Origin: Cochliopodium minus
Lineage: Eukaryota > Discosea > Himatismenida > Cochliopodiidae
NCBI GenBank assembly: GCA_024220525.1
Contig: JAMYWO010000564.1
Span: forward strand, 1 to 17,519
DNA length: 17,519 nt
Direction: 5' to 3'
Shown: in pieces, positions 9,204 through 17,519 of the stretch
How the letters are laid out: every line of letters starts with the position of its first letter
How positions within the stretch are numbered: the first letter of the stretch is position 1
The notes under the pieces: model-generated
The model's input: the letters and a program-made list of their open reading frames with translations, nothing else
What the model was told of the DNA's origin: nothing
Database searches by the model: none
Made by a program: the position numbers and the translations under genes

Positions 9204-9416
9204 CTTTAATTTATTTTTTATTTTTATTTTTTATTTTTTATTTTTTATTTTTTATTTTTTATTTTTTATTTTTTATTTTTTATTTTNAAAAAATAAAAAA
9301 TAAAAAATAAAAAATAAAAAATAAAAAATAAAAAATAAAAAAATAAAAAATAAAAATAAAAAAATAAAAAATAAAAAATAAAAATAAAAATAAAAAATAA
9401 AAAAATAAAAAATTAC
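9204..9416. repeat. Strand-switching A/T simple repeat with an unknown base (probable assembly join)
   Basis: From about 9210 to 9285 the plus strand is (atttttt)n. At 9286 comes the only N of the window, and from 9287 to about 9412 it is (aaaaaat)n. The two halves are near-perfect reverse complements. The repeat separates a peptidase lacking its 3' end from an oxygenase lacking its 5' end. A single N at the symmetric centre of an inverted simple repeat is what a gap closure or misjoin at low-complexity ends would leave. A real hairpin-forming inverted repeat is the alternative. Confidence 0.85.
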
Positions 9417-11325
9417 CCATAAGAACTTGCGCAACCACTTGCCCAAGAGATGGCATTGATATCCACATCCATAAATGCTTCGTGATCAGATAAACCCTTT
9501 AAAAAAATAAAAATTGAAAAATAAAATATAAAAAATATAAAAAATATAAAATACAAAAAATAAAAAATAAAAATTATTATTAAAAAATATAAAAAATATA
9601 AAAAATAAAAAATTATTATAAAAAGATATACTCTTGGATCAATCATGCTCATAAAATTAAGTTGAGGGAACAAGGGAACAATTTCATCTTCAACAAAATA
9701 AAGAAAGTCTTGACACTTTTTAGAAGATTCCACAACCAACTCCCCTATTTATATTTTTTAAATTTTAAAATACTTTTTTATTTTATTTTTTTTTTTTTTT
9801 TTACTTTTAAATAATAATTTTTTCATTTCTAAAATAAAAATTACCATCACCAAAAGAAATCATGTCAAAATTTTGCATTAATGCTATTTTGGAAAACTTT
9901 TCTTTTTCAGATTCCGAAAAATGCTTGACCCTATTTTTAAAATGAAGAAAAAAAAAATTTAAAAAAATAAAAAGGACATAAATCAACTTTATAAAAAAAA
10001 AAATTAACTTGATAAAAATTTAAATAAAAAATAAAAAATAAAAAATAAAAAATAAAAAATAAAAAATAAAAAATTAACTTGATAAAAATTTAAATAAAAA
10101 ATAAAAATAATATAAATAATATAAATAAAAATAAAAAATAAAAATGAAAATGAAAAAAATATAAATAAAAATAAAAAATATACCATGCTCTTGAACCCAA
10201 AAAACCCTGTTCTTCACCAGAAAAAAAAATGAAATAAACGTCATCGTCCTTGTCAATCAAATGGAGATTTTGTTTGAAACAATCCATCATCTCGAGCAAA
10301 CCCGCACACCCCGTAGCATTGTCGACTGCTCCACTTGCGGAATTTTCGTAATCTTCCGAGATTGAATCGTAGTGGGCTCCGAAAACGAAGATTTTGTTGG
10401 GATTTTCCAAGTTTCTTAACTTACAAACCACATTCTTACTTTTTACTTCCATTGGTGTGCCTTTATTTATAATTAATAAATATTTAAATTTAAATTTAAA
10501 TTTATTTTTAAAAAAATAAATATTTTAGTGATTATTTGACATTCAAACTTTTAATCAAAAAAAAGCCTTTCGTAATTTAAACCATATTTTTTTGTTTTTT
10601 TTAAAAAAAAATTTAAAAATATAATTAATTTGAATATTATCTACAAATAAGTAGATACAAGTAAAATTCGAAACATGAGTTACAAATCATTCATTTGATA
10701 TTTTCTTGATGAAATTTCAAATTAAATATTTTTTTTTGAGTTTATATTTTAAAAGAAAATTTAATTTTGATGAGAGATATGTACCTTTCTTGTTCTTTTT
10801 CTTCTTCCTCTGTTTCATATCATAGTAGGTATATTTGATAATATAGCTGTGATAGGAAACATCCTCCATCCCAAGATTCATTGAGGTCTCGTGGAGCCAT
10901 TCTGCTGCCAGATCTAACTCCTTGCCATAGGAATGTCTGTTCCACGAGGCCAACTTCTCCACATGTTCGAGATATCTGTCCTCTTTCAAATACTCGAAGA
11001 TATTTTTCTGTATGGGATGAGATTATGAGTAAATAAAGGGATTGATGTTTCGAAAGTATAAAAAAATTTTGCTTTGATGTTATCATTCTCTTGTATGTTT
11101 TTCATTTCAAAGTTATCCTTACCTATATTTTTTTATTTATTATTTTATAACCTGATAGACATGTCCAAATATTTTGACGACTTTGTTAGCGGATATAAAA
11201 TTTTTACTAACAAAATTTAAACTATTGTATATCCCATTAAACAGTATTGATTGTGATTTTCTACATTTTAGGAATAATATCCCTTCACAAAAGATCCATA
11301 TTTTCCCATTCTTCATACACTTCAA
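9417..11325 (-). CDS. M28-family zinc aminopeptidase (3' truncated)
   Basis: Six minus-strand exons join in phase: 11325-11152, 11007-10785, 10460-10184, 9930-9845, 9744-9632 and 9496-9417 (about 317 residues). Family M28 (PF04389) hydrolases are two-zinc exopeptidases, and the relatives glutaminyl cyclases share the fold. Visible metal and catalytic motifs are FVFGAHYDS (His ligand and Asp), SGAVDNATGCAGLLEMM (bridging Asp), FIFFSGEEQGFLGSRAW (catalytic Glu and ligand Glu), QNFDMIS (Asp ligand region) and GLSDHEAF (last His). The N-terminal exon, from the first ATG at 11325, is the least certain; the phase fits. The usual closing segment after SDH, with its Tyr/His-Thr and final helices, is absent: the last exon ends TAT GG before a GTAATT donor that runs into the repeat with the N. 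All five metal ligands are present, so the enzyme looks active if its end exists elsewhere in the genome. Confidence 0.82.
10001..10140. repeat. Tandem duplication, 70-bp period, in an M28 intron
   Basis: The segment starting aaattaacttgataaaaatt at 10001 recurs at 10071, each followed by an aaataaaaaataaaaaat run. It is a direct two-copy repeat with a 70-nt period inside the third intron of the peptidase gene (10183-9931). The tracts around it to about 10180 are further A-rich simple repeat. Confidence 0.85.
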
Positions 11326-11519
11326 TCATAAAGATTGAAAATAGAATTATTCAAATTATATCTTTTGCAACTGCTATTTTTTTTTATATTTAAAACTTTA
11401 TTTTGAATAAAAGAGAGATGTTAATTTGAAGTAAAGATATATGGTGATATAAAATTAATTTAATCGTTTTTATTTTGTAAAAATAAATCATTTTTTGAGT
11501 TCTATAATCAATATTTTAA

Positions 11520-11982
11520 TCAAACACCATGCTTTTCATCTTCATTTCTAATTTTTTGTTGTTCTCTCAAAACAACCTTTTTGATAAATTCTTTTCTTTT
11601 CTTCTATAAAATTGAAAATTTTGTTAGTATGACAGATAATAAAAGGATAGATGCAAAGTTATAAGTATTATATCCTTGATAAATTCATATTTAAAGAATA
11701 TATCGTTTTATATTTACATTTTCTTCTTCCAACATATATCCTGCAACTTTGAATCCAGTAAAGGTGGCCAACAATCCAGATATGATGAATACAGTGATTT
11801 TTTTCTTTGGGATCAATGGTGGGGTCTCGATATCTCTGGTAAATAATTCGATCACTTTGTCATTGTATTTATGTGAGTAATTTCTTTTGGATCCTTTTTT
11901 CAATTAAGGAATTTGAGAATTAAAATTTTAACAATATTATTCAAATTCTCCATTTCTTCATTATATAACCATTAATTTTCAT
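11520..11982 (-). CDS. Small single-pass membrane protein of unknown function
   Basis: Two exons are well supported on the minus strand: 11893-11718 and 11603-11520 (TGA), split by a 114-nt intron with a GTAAAT donor and a TATAG acceptor. The frame of the first is blocked by a stop just upstream and has no ATG, so an upstream exon is needed. A 13-nt candidate, 11982-11970 (ATG AAA ATT AAT G, then GTTATA), fits the phase across a 76-nt intron but is speculative. The protein would be 90 residues: a basic N-terminus, the segment RDIETPPLIPKKK, one transmembrane helix (ITVFIISGLLATFTGFKVAGYM), then a charged tail (EEEN, KKRKEFIKKVVLREQQKIRN). Shape and size resemble small mitochondrial inner-membrane assembly factors, but I recognise no family. 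Confidence 0.5.
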
Positions 11983-12494
11983 TAATATGTTCATTTTTGA
12001 TTGAATAACCCCATAAAAATTTTATATTTTAAAAATTTTACCATATGATTTGATATATTTTGCATTTTTGATGATTAAATTCTTTGATTGATTCATTTTA
12101 TGTATATCTCTGAGTATATGAATTTCTATATTTTTTTTTTTTTTTTCTTAGAGCAAACAGAAAATATTATCCTTTTAAATGATGAAATGTCTAATCATGG
12201 AATGACTTGTAATATCATTTCAAAAATTTTCACATTCAATAAATTTGTTTTATTATTTAAATATATTATATCATATGATGGATGAAATATACCTCTATTT
12301 GATTTAAAATTCTTCATTTGAATTCAAAGATAAAGGTTATATTGTTACTTTTTTTCTTTGTTGAAGAAAAATCAAAAGAAAATCTTTAATTAAAAAAAAA
12401 AAATAAGAAAATTATACAAACCTTAAAGGAAGATTCAATCATTGGTAAAGTTTGAATCAAGATCGTATTTTATTGAAAATAGAAGCAAGTTGAA
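11983..12494. other. Divergent intergenic region upstream of the PTEN-like gene
   Basis: About 510 nt lie between the minus-strand small membrane-protein gene and the ATG of the plus-strand PTEN-like gene, so it should hold both promoters. It contains a pure T-run followed by cttag near 12130-12150, with a short open frame behind it (12150-12285). That looks like a splice acceptor, but nothing upstream offers a matching donor or start, and I do not call a gene. Confidence 0.5.
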
Positions 12495-15400
12495 ATGAAT
12501 TGGATAAGAGAATTAATAAGTGGAGATAAAAGAAGAATAAGAGATGGGAACATTAATCTCGATTTGGGGTATATAACTGATCGAATAATCGGTAAATTCA
12601 TCTTCAATCTTTGATAAAGGAGAAATTATATTTCATTGCTCAAATCTTAAAACCCAATTTCAATTTAAGATAAAATACAATTGCCTTATTTATGGATAAT
12701 GAATACACTATTATAAAATATCCAAATTCTTTATTTTATCTTTCAATGAAATCATTATATTCCCAAAAGATATCATCCCATATAATAGTGAATTTTTCAA
12801 GATTAGAAATACATAATGCATCTGATCATATCATTGTATAAATTATAATTCAATCACAAACAAATTTACGATAAAAACATAAAATAAGAATATAATAGCA
12901 ACAACATTAAAATACAGAACAAAGAATCTTTGGATGTTTATAGATTGATAATTTCTATTCGTTCTCAATTCAAATCTATTCAATTAACTCATTTGAATTT
13001 AAATATTTATTCAACCATAAAAAATATCTATGTAGCAATGTCCTATCCTGCAGAGGGATTGGAAGGAGCATGGAGAAACAATATCAATGATGTAAGAGAA
13101 TTTCTTGATAAACATCACAAAGATCACTATATGGTTTACAATCTCACAGAAAGAACCTACAACTACGATATCCTCAACAACATGGTTCAATCTTGGTGTG
13201 GATTCCCGGATCATCAGAACCCATCTCTTCATCTCATGTTTCAAATCTGCCATTCCATCGATAGTTGGCTCAAGGCAGATGATAAGAATGTTGTGGTTAT
13301 TCATTGTAAAATAAAATTTTTTTTTTTTTGATTTATAATTTCAGCCAATTTTAATTTAAATAATTTTATTATTTAATATCTTTCTCTATCATTAAATTCA
13401 TTATCAACACTCACAAACAATACTTTTGCATTTTCACAATTAAATTTAATCTTTGAACAATAGGTTTGGCTGGCAAAGGAAGGACAGGTAAATATAAAAA
13501 CTATTTTTCATGATTACATAGTTTTTATTTTCTTCCCTTTTTTTTTTAGGAACACTCATTGCAGCATATTTGATCTACAATGGTTTGTTCAATGAGTCTT
13601 CAGAAGCTCTCAATTATTTCGCCATTAGAAGATCAAACAACATGTTTGGAGTAACAGGACCTTCTCAAAGGAGGTAAAATACATTCATTAGTTTTTTATT
13701 TTTTAAGATTTCAAAGTTTTAATTTTTAATTTTTTAATTTTTTGATCACATTTGGTTTTATAATTAATTTTTATTTTTATTTTAATAAACAATTTTTTTT
13801 TCATCAAAAAAAAAGATATGTAAAATATTTTGCGGACATAACTGCAAACGAAAACGTTCCACAAAGCAAACCAATGGTGCTCGAACAGCTCAAGATGTCC
13901 TGCCTTCCGCAACTAGAAACACTCGGAGAGGAGTTTGTCTACATCTGTTTGGAGATCTTCAACGTCACCGAAGATCCAAACAATCCCGTGATGGTGTTCA
14001 CCAACAGGGACACTTGTTTGGACTTTCCCTACAAGAAAAATGAGGATCAGGTCATTGCTTTTTGTCCTAATTGTGAAATTAAGGGTGATACTCTCATTGT
14101 CATGTCCCAAGCAAAACAAAATCTATTTTTTTCTGGGTAATTAATTTATTTTTATTTTATTTTTTCATATTTTGTATTTAAATTTGAGATGTACAAAATT
14201 TTACGACAGTTTAAAGTTTGTTAGTTATAAATTAATATCCTTTACTAACAAAGTGTCAATTTTGGACAAGACTATTTGACTAAAAAAATTTTTTGTTCTG
14301 ATATTTTTCATTTTACAAAACAAAAGTTAATTGAAATATTCTATTTTCTTTTAATGTTAAAAAGAATAACTTTTATTGTTTGATTTTTTCTTGATTTATT
14401 TGTGATTTTTTTTCTTTTTATATTATTTATTTCTTATTTTTTAAAACAATCTATTATTTTTTAATTTATATTTTTCAGAATGAAAACTACAAAAATACTG
14501 TACATTGGATACAACACAGTGATGTCACCAGAGCACATGACATTCCCCAAAAGAAAAATCGACAAAGCCTGCATCGACTCTAGGTTCCCGCAAAATTTCT
14601 CCATCAGTCTCACCATGAGACCTCTCGACAGCACAAACAATCCAAACTACAACAACACAAACAGCGGAAATTTAAAAAACATAATAATAAGCAACAACAT
14701 TAACAGCGGAAATTTAAGTTCTTTGAATATTTCCTCTAACAACTTGAATAATTTGAATTTGAGCGGCAACAACCACAATAATAGTTTAAATAACAACAGC
14801 GTTAGTGTAAATGTTGCGGAGGAGCACTTGGATGTGAGGATCATGGGGAAGCTTCGACTTGAGAAGAGAGATGGTGTCTCTGCTTTTTTTGAGCCCAAAA
14901 TTGAGCAGAAGATTTTGGAGGCTAGATCGTTGGGGAAAAGGGACGAGGGAATTGTAAACTTTTTCCTTCATTGTAGATTCTTATTCTTATTTTTATTTTC
15001 TTATTGTTCATTTTTATTTTCATTTTTTTTTCTTCTAAATTTTATTTTCATTATCTTCATTTCATTATTTTTATTTTTATTTTTATTTTTATTTTTATTT
15101 TTATTTTTATTTATAATTTTATTTTTTATTATTTTATTTTTTTCTTAATTTTATTTATTTTTATTTTTTAATTATTTCATTCTTCTATTTTTATCATTAT
15201 TTTTATTTTTTATTGATTATTTTTTGTTAGTTTAGTTTATTTTTATTTTTTTTATTTTTTATTAATTTATTTATTTATTTTTTAATCATTTTTTCCTTAA
15301 TTTTTACTTATTTTTTTATTTTTTATTATTTTTTGCAAGTTTATTTTTTATTAGTTTATTATTTATTTTTATTTTTTAATTATTTCATTCTTTTATTTTA

Positions 15401-17508
15401 TTAACAATTTATTTTAAGAAATTTAATATTAACAATAGTTTTTTTATTTTTTAAGAGGGAAGTAATTAAAGGAGGTTACCTATGGAAGCAAGGTGCTCAA
15501 ATTAAATCGTGGAGAAACCGATGGTTTGTCTTAAGAGACAACATCCTTCATTACTACAAGTCTCCTTCCAAAACTAAGCCTGTTGGTTTGATAAATCTGT
15601 CTGGCATGTGGTAAACATTTAATTTTATTTTATTTAAAATAGTGTTTTATTAGTTTTGAATTTCTATTGAATAATTAGAAATAGTTTTTTATATTTTGAT
15701 TATTTTTCAAAAACACTTTTGAATGCTAACAATTTGAATTTTATAAAAATTTTTCTTTGTTAATTTTAAAGTTTTTTTATTTTATTTTTTTTTTTTTTAT
15801 TGTTCAATTTTATTCAAATTTTTTTTTTTTTAATATTTTTTCAATTTGATAATTTTAAAGATTTATTTTATTTCATTTCATTTTCTTTTCTTTATAAGTT
15901 TAAAGTTAATACTGAATAATTAGAAATAGTTTTTTAATTTTAAATTTTCAAAAACAGTTTTGCATGCTAATAATTGAAATTTATTATTTTTTTATTTTTT
16001 AAAGATTTTTTTTTTATTACATTTTTTATTTATTCTCATTTAATCTGATTTTATTCTTATTTGATCTTATTTTTTTAAAAAATAAGGTCAGTTCAAGCGG
16101 TAGATTCGAACATGTCAGAAGACTGTCCATCTTGCAATGCAATCATGCTGAGAACAATGGATAGGGATTATATCCTCTGCTCCGACAATTCCAACGACAT
16201 GGAGGACTGGATCCAAGCCATTTCTCTCTCCAACAGTCTTCACACTCAAAAAAAGATAGAAGAACCCGTAAAAAAAAAATCATTTTTACTTTTAATTTAT
16301 ATTTTTTTTTTTAATATTTATTATTTCATTGTTTTATCTCTATTTTATTGTTTTTTATTTTTATTTTATTATTTATTTTTTGTTTTTTTATATTATAATT
16401 TTTTTATTTAATTTTATTTATTTTGATCATTATTTTTATTTTTTGTTTTTTTTCTTTTTATTTTTCAATTTTTTTTTTTTAATTCTATTTTTTTTTATTT
16501 TAATTTTTATTATTTATTTATTACTTATCATTTATTTATTTTGTTTATTTTGTTTATTTTGTTTATTTTTATTTTTTTTTTTTTAATTCTATTTTTTAAT
16601 TTTTTTTTCATTTATTTATTACTTCTTGTTTATTTTTATCTTTATTTTGTTTATTTTTTATTTTTTTATCTCTATTTTTAAATTTTTATTTTGATTATTT
16701 TTTTTTATTTTAAATTTTATTTAGATAGGCAAAGTTCACGTGGTAGTAGTACAAGCAGTGGGATTGACCATACCCCAATGCCATCCTCCCCTAGAAAGTG
16801 TGTTTTGTTCTGTATCACTAGGAAAGCAGCAGAACCAAACCTGCAAAGAAAACAACAATTACGAAAATCCCATTTGGAACCAACAAATTTTTCAATAGTA
16901 AATCCTTTTTTTTTTTTTATTTTTTATTTATTTTTATTAAAAATAACGTTGTTTTCTTTTGTTTTTATTTTTTTTTCATTTTGCTCTTTTTATTTTTATT
17001 TTTATTTTACTTTTTTTAATTTTTTTATTTATTTTTGTGTTCACTTCTTTTATTTTTATTTTATTTTTATTTTTTTATTTTTCTGTGTTTACTTCTTTCA
17101 TTTTTCTTTTTCTTTTTTTTTTTTTTATTTTAAATTATTTTTTATTTAATGATTGTAATAGTAAAATTTTTTTTTGTTTATTTTGTTGTTGATTTAGGTT
17201 AAAAAACCTTCATTATTGTATCTGTTTATTTTTTAAAATTGATTTTTGATATTTGATCATTTTTTTGCATTTTTTTTTTTTAAAAAAAATTATTAATTTG
17301 ATGTTTTATTATTTTGATTTTTTAATTTTTTTTGATTTTTTTATTAAAATGATTTTTTATTAATTTTATTTTGCAGCAATTTGTACAACCAAAATGAGAG
17401 CCTCCATTTGACCATAAGAGGACAGAAGGAACATGGAGATGACACTTTTTTGGGATACATCCGCCTCAACTCTGTCCAGATCACCAAAATGAGTCAACCT
17501 TGCTCAAT
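12495..17508 (+). CDS. PTEN-like phosphoinositide phosphatase with C2, PH and second C2 domains (3' end outside window)
   Basis: Ten exons join in perfect phase: 12495-12591, 13036-13305, 13464-13487, 13550-13673, 13816-14136, 14479-14953, 15456-15610, 16087-16267, 16725-16897 and 17377-17508. They give about 650 residues. Residues 1-185 are the PTEN phosphatase: a basic start (MNWIRELISGDKRRIRDGN, like the PIP2-binding motif), IIAMSYPAEGLEG, acid loop FPDHQNP (Asp91), P-loop HCLAGKGRTG (122-131, Cys123, Arg129) and GVTGPSQRRY. About 190-330 is a PTEN C2 (GEEFVYICLEIF, CLDFPY). About 330-390 is an Asn/Ser-rich linker. About 440-545 is a PH domain (GYLWKQGAQIKSWRNRWFVL, and later DWIQAI). From about 550 comes a classical C2 (GKVHVVVVQAVGL, NPIWNQQIFQYNL, FLGYIRL). 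The predicted reaction is removal of the 3-phosphate from PI(3,4,5)P3 at the plasma membrane. The last exon likely continues: GTAAAA at 17509 looks like a donor, otherwise TAA at 17510-17512 ends the protein. Confidence 0.88.
12592..13035 (+). other. Intron 1 of the PTEN-like gene
   Basis: The GTAAAT donor follows ATA ATC G, and a TATGTAG acceptor precedes CA ATG TCC. The join restores codon GCA and the PTEN-like I-I-A-M-x-x-P-A-E stretch. The open frame that runs into exon 2 from 12930 (MDVYRLIIS...) is therefore intronic read-through, not the true N-terminus. Confidence 0.85.
13464..13487 (+). other. 24-nt microexon encoding the catalytic P-loop
   Basis: The AATAG acceptor and GTAAAT donor delimit gtttggctggcaaaggaagg plus acag. 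Together with the flanking T and GA it encodes C-L-A-G-K-G-R-T-G, the core of the phosphatase signature. The flanking introns are 158 and 62 nt. Skipping the exon would join T to GA and form TGA directly after the P-loop His, so it cannot be omitted without losing the protein. Confidence 0.87.
14632..14815 (+). repeat. Asn/Ser-rich low-complexity linker in the PTEN-like coding sequence
   Basis: About 60 codons dominated by AAC/AAT, with recurring N-S-G-N-L and N-L-N-N units, lie between the PTEN C2 and the PH domain. Unlike the introns the stretch is A-rich on the sense strand, and its reading frame is open in phase with both flanks. It is a flexible, probably disordered spacer of the kind common in AT-rich protists. 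Confidence 0.8.
14954..15455 (+). other. Intron 5 of the PTEN-like gene, T-rich simple repeat
   Basis: The GTAAAC donor after GGA ATT and a TTAAG acceptor before AGG GAA GTA delimit 502 nt made almost wholly of tttta/ttttta units. About 15068-15110 is an uninterrupted (atttttt/atttttatttt) run. The open frame through its first part (F/L/S-rich) is intronic. Confidence 0.85.
15611..16086 (+). repeat. Intron 6 of the PTEN-like gene with an internal direct duplication
   Basis: The GTAAAC donor and AATAAG acceptor flank 476 nt. A block of about 75 nt starting gaataattagaaatagtttt occurs at 15669 and again at 15914. The copies share a later part around tttttcaaaaaca, ttttg and atgcta, differing by small indels. 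The copies are 245 nt apart, in the same orientation, and were not seen elsewhere in the window. Confidence 0.75.
16268..16724 (+). other. Intron 7 of the PTEN-like gene, T-rich
   Basis: The GTAAAA donor follows GAA GAA CCC and a TTTAG acceptor precedes ATA GGC AAA GTT, in phase 0. The content is ttttatt repeat, with a short (tttgtttatt)n run near 16540-16570. The hydrophobic open frames across it are not genes. Confidence 0.85.
16898..17376 (+). other. Intron 8 of the PTEN-like gene, T-rich
   Basis: The donor GTAAAT at 16898 splits codon TA|C, and a TTTGCAG acceptor ends at 17376. The join gives FQYNLYNQNESLHL, which continues the second C2 domain. The interior is T-rich repeat with no coding signal. 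Confidence 0.85.
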
Positions 17509-17519
17509 GTAAAAAAATA

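Noticed and set aside
9280-9468. F/I/Y-rich open frame spanning the N
   Set aside because: It consists of simple repeat plus the end of the last peptidase exon; not a protein.
10820-11086. Minus-strand frame MITSKQNFFILSKH...
   Set aside because: It overlaps the M28 second exon in another frame and breaks the peptidase reading that fits at both splice sites.
12088-12285. Plus-strand open frame preceded by a T-run and cttag, as if a splice acceptor
   Set aside because: No upstream donor or start in phase, and no recognisable motif; it ends before the PTEN-like ATG.
12930-13035. ATG-started N-terminal extension (MDVYRLIIS...) of the PTEN-like exon
   Set aside because: An in-phase upstream exon at 12495-12591 restores the PTEN N-terminus through a TAG acceptor at 13033-13035, so this stretch is intron.
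13011-13304. Minus-strand open frame opposite PTEN-like exon 2
   Set aside because: It is a shadow of the strongly supported plus-strand exon, with no motifs or splice partners.
13703-14119. Minus-strand open frames opposite the PTEN C2 exon
   Set aside because: They are shadows of the plus-strand coding exon; part is intron.
14647-14971. Minus-strand Leu/Lys/Phe-rich frames opposite the Asn-rich linker
   Set aside because: They are complements of AAC/AAT-rich codons; the plus frame is in phase with both neighbouring domains.
16691-17149. Plus-strand open frame of 152 codons (DRQSSRGSSTSSGIDH...)
   Set aside because: It is the wrong frame of exon 9. The phase set by exon 8 gives a C2 domain instead, and the rest is T-rich intron.
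1-17519. tRNA, rRNA, CRISPR, transposase or viral genes
   Set aside because: None of their motifs was seen on either strand by eye; a tRNA or covariance-model scan would settle small RNAs.

Overview
The window is nuclear DNA of a very AT-rich eukaryote, most likely a protist. An amoeba-like lineage is my guess, but no lineage is proven by the sequence. Exons are short and relatively GC-rich. They are separated by GT-AG introns (46 to about 500 nt) packed with A/T homopolymers and ATTTTT-type repeats. Donors are mostly GTAAAN or GTAATN, acceptors TAG, AAG or CAG. TAA and TGA act as stops. No prokaryotic, organellar, RNA-gene or CRISPR signal was seen. Most gene models here had to be assembled by hand from exon pieces with matching splice phase. 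Several of the longest open frames (F/L/I-rich) are only intron repeats.

Layout, left to right. (1) 329-1008, minus: first two exons of a multi-pass membrane protein resembling the TOM1/THH1/GPR137 family, running off the left edge. (2) 1521-7148, minus: four tandem head-to-tail copies of a two-exon gene for a signal-anchored, DXD-containing putative glycosyltransferase of the DUF707 type. All four have their single intron at the same codon. A decayed 3' fragment of a fifth copy lies between two of them. (3) 7149-8374: gene-poor spacer with one short coding-like segment. (4) 8375-9203, minus: C-terminal part of a Rieske-type ring-hydroxylating oxygenase alpha subunit (choline-monooxygenase-like). 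(5) About 9210-9416: an A/T repeat containing the only N (9286), where the repeat flips strand. (6) 9417-11325, minus: an M28-family zinc aminopeptidase complete from its probable start to the SDH motif but lacking its C-terminal end. The incompatible reading phases and the two complementary truncations suggest that 9286 is an assembly join between two unrelated genes. (7) 11520-11982, minus: a small single-pass membrane protein of unknown function. (8) 12495-17508, plus: at least ten exons of a PTEN-like phosphatase, running off the right edge.

The most interesting gene is the last one. Splicing by phase gives a continuous protein of about 650 residues with the order PTEN phosphatase, PTEN C2, Asn-rich linker, PH domain, and a second classical C2 domain. 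The catalytic P-loop is carried almost entirely by a 24-nt microexon, whose skipping would create an immediate stop. The P-loop has Leu where human PTEN has Lys125. A PH domain with a phosphoinositide-binding pattern fused behind a phosphoinositide 3-phosphatase suggests an enzyme that reads and erases its own membrane signal. The DUF707 cluster looks like a recent local expansion in the secretory pathway. The neighbouring genes do not form an obvious shared pathway.
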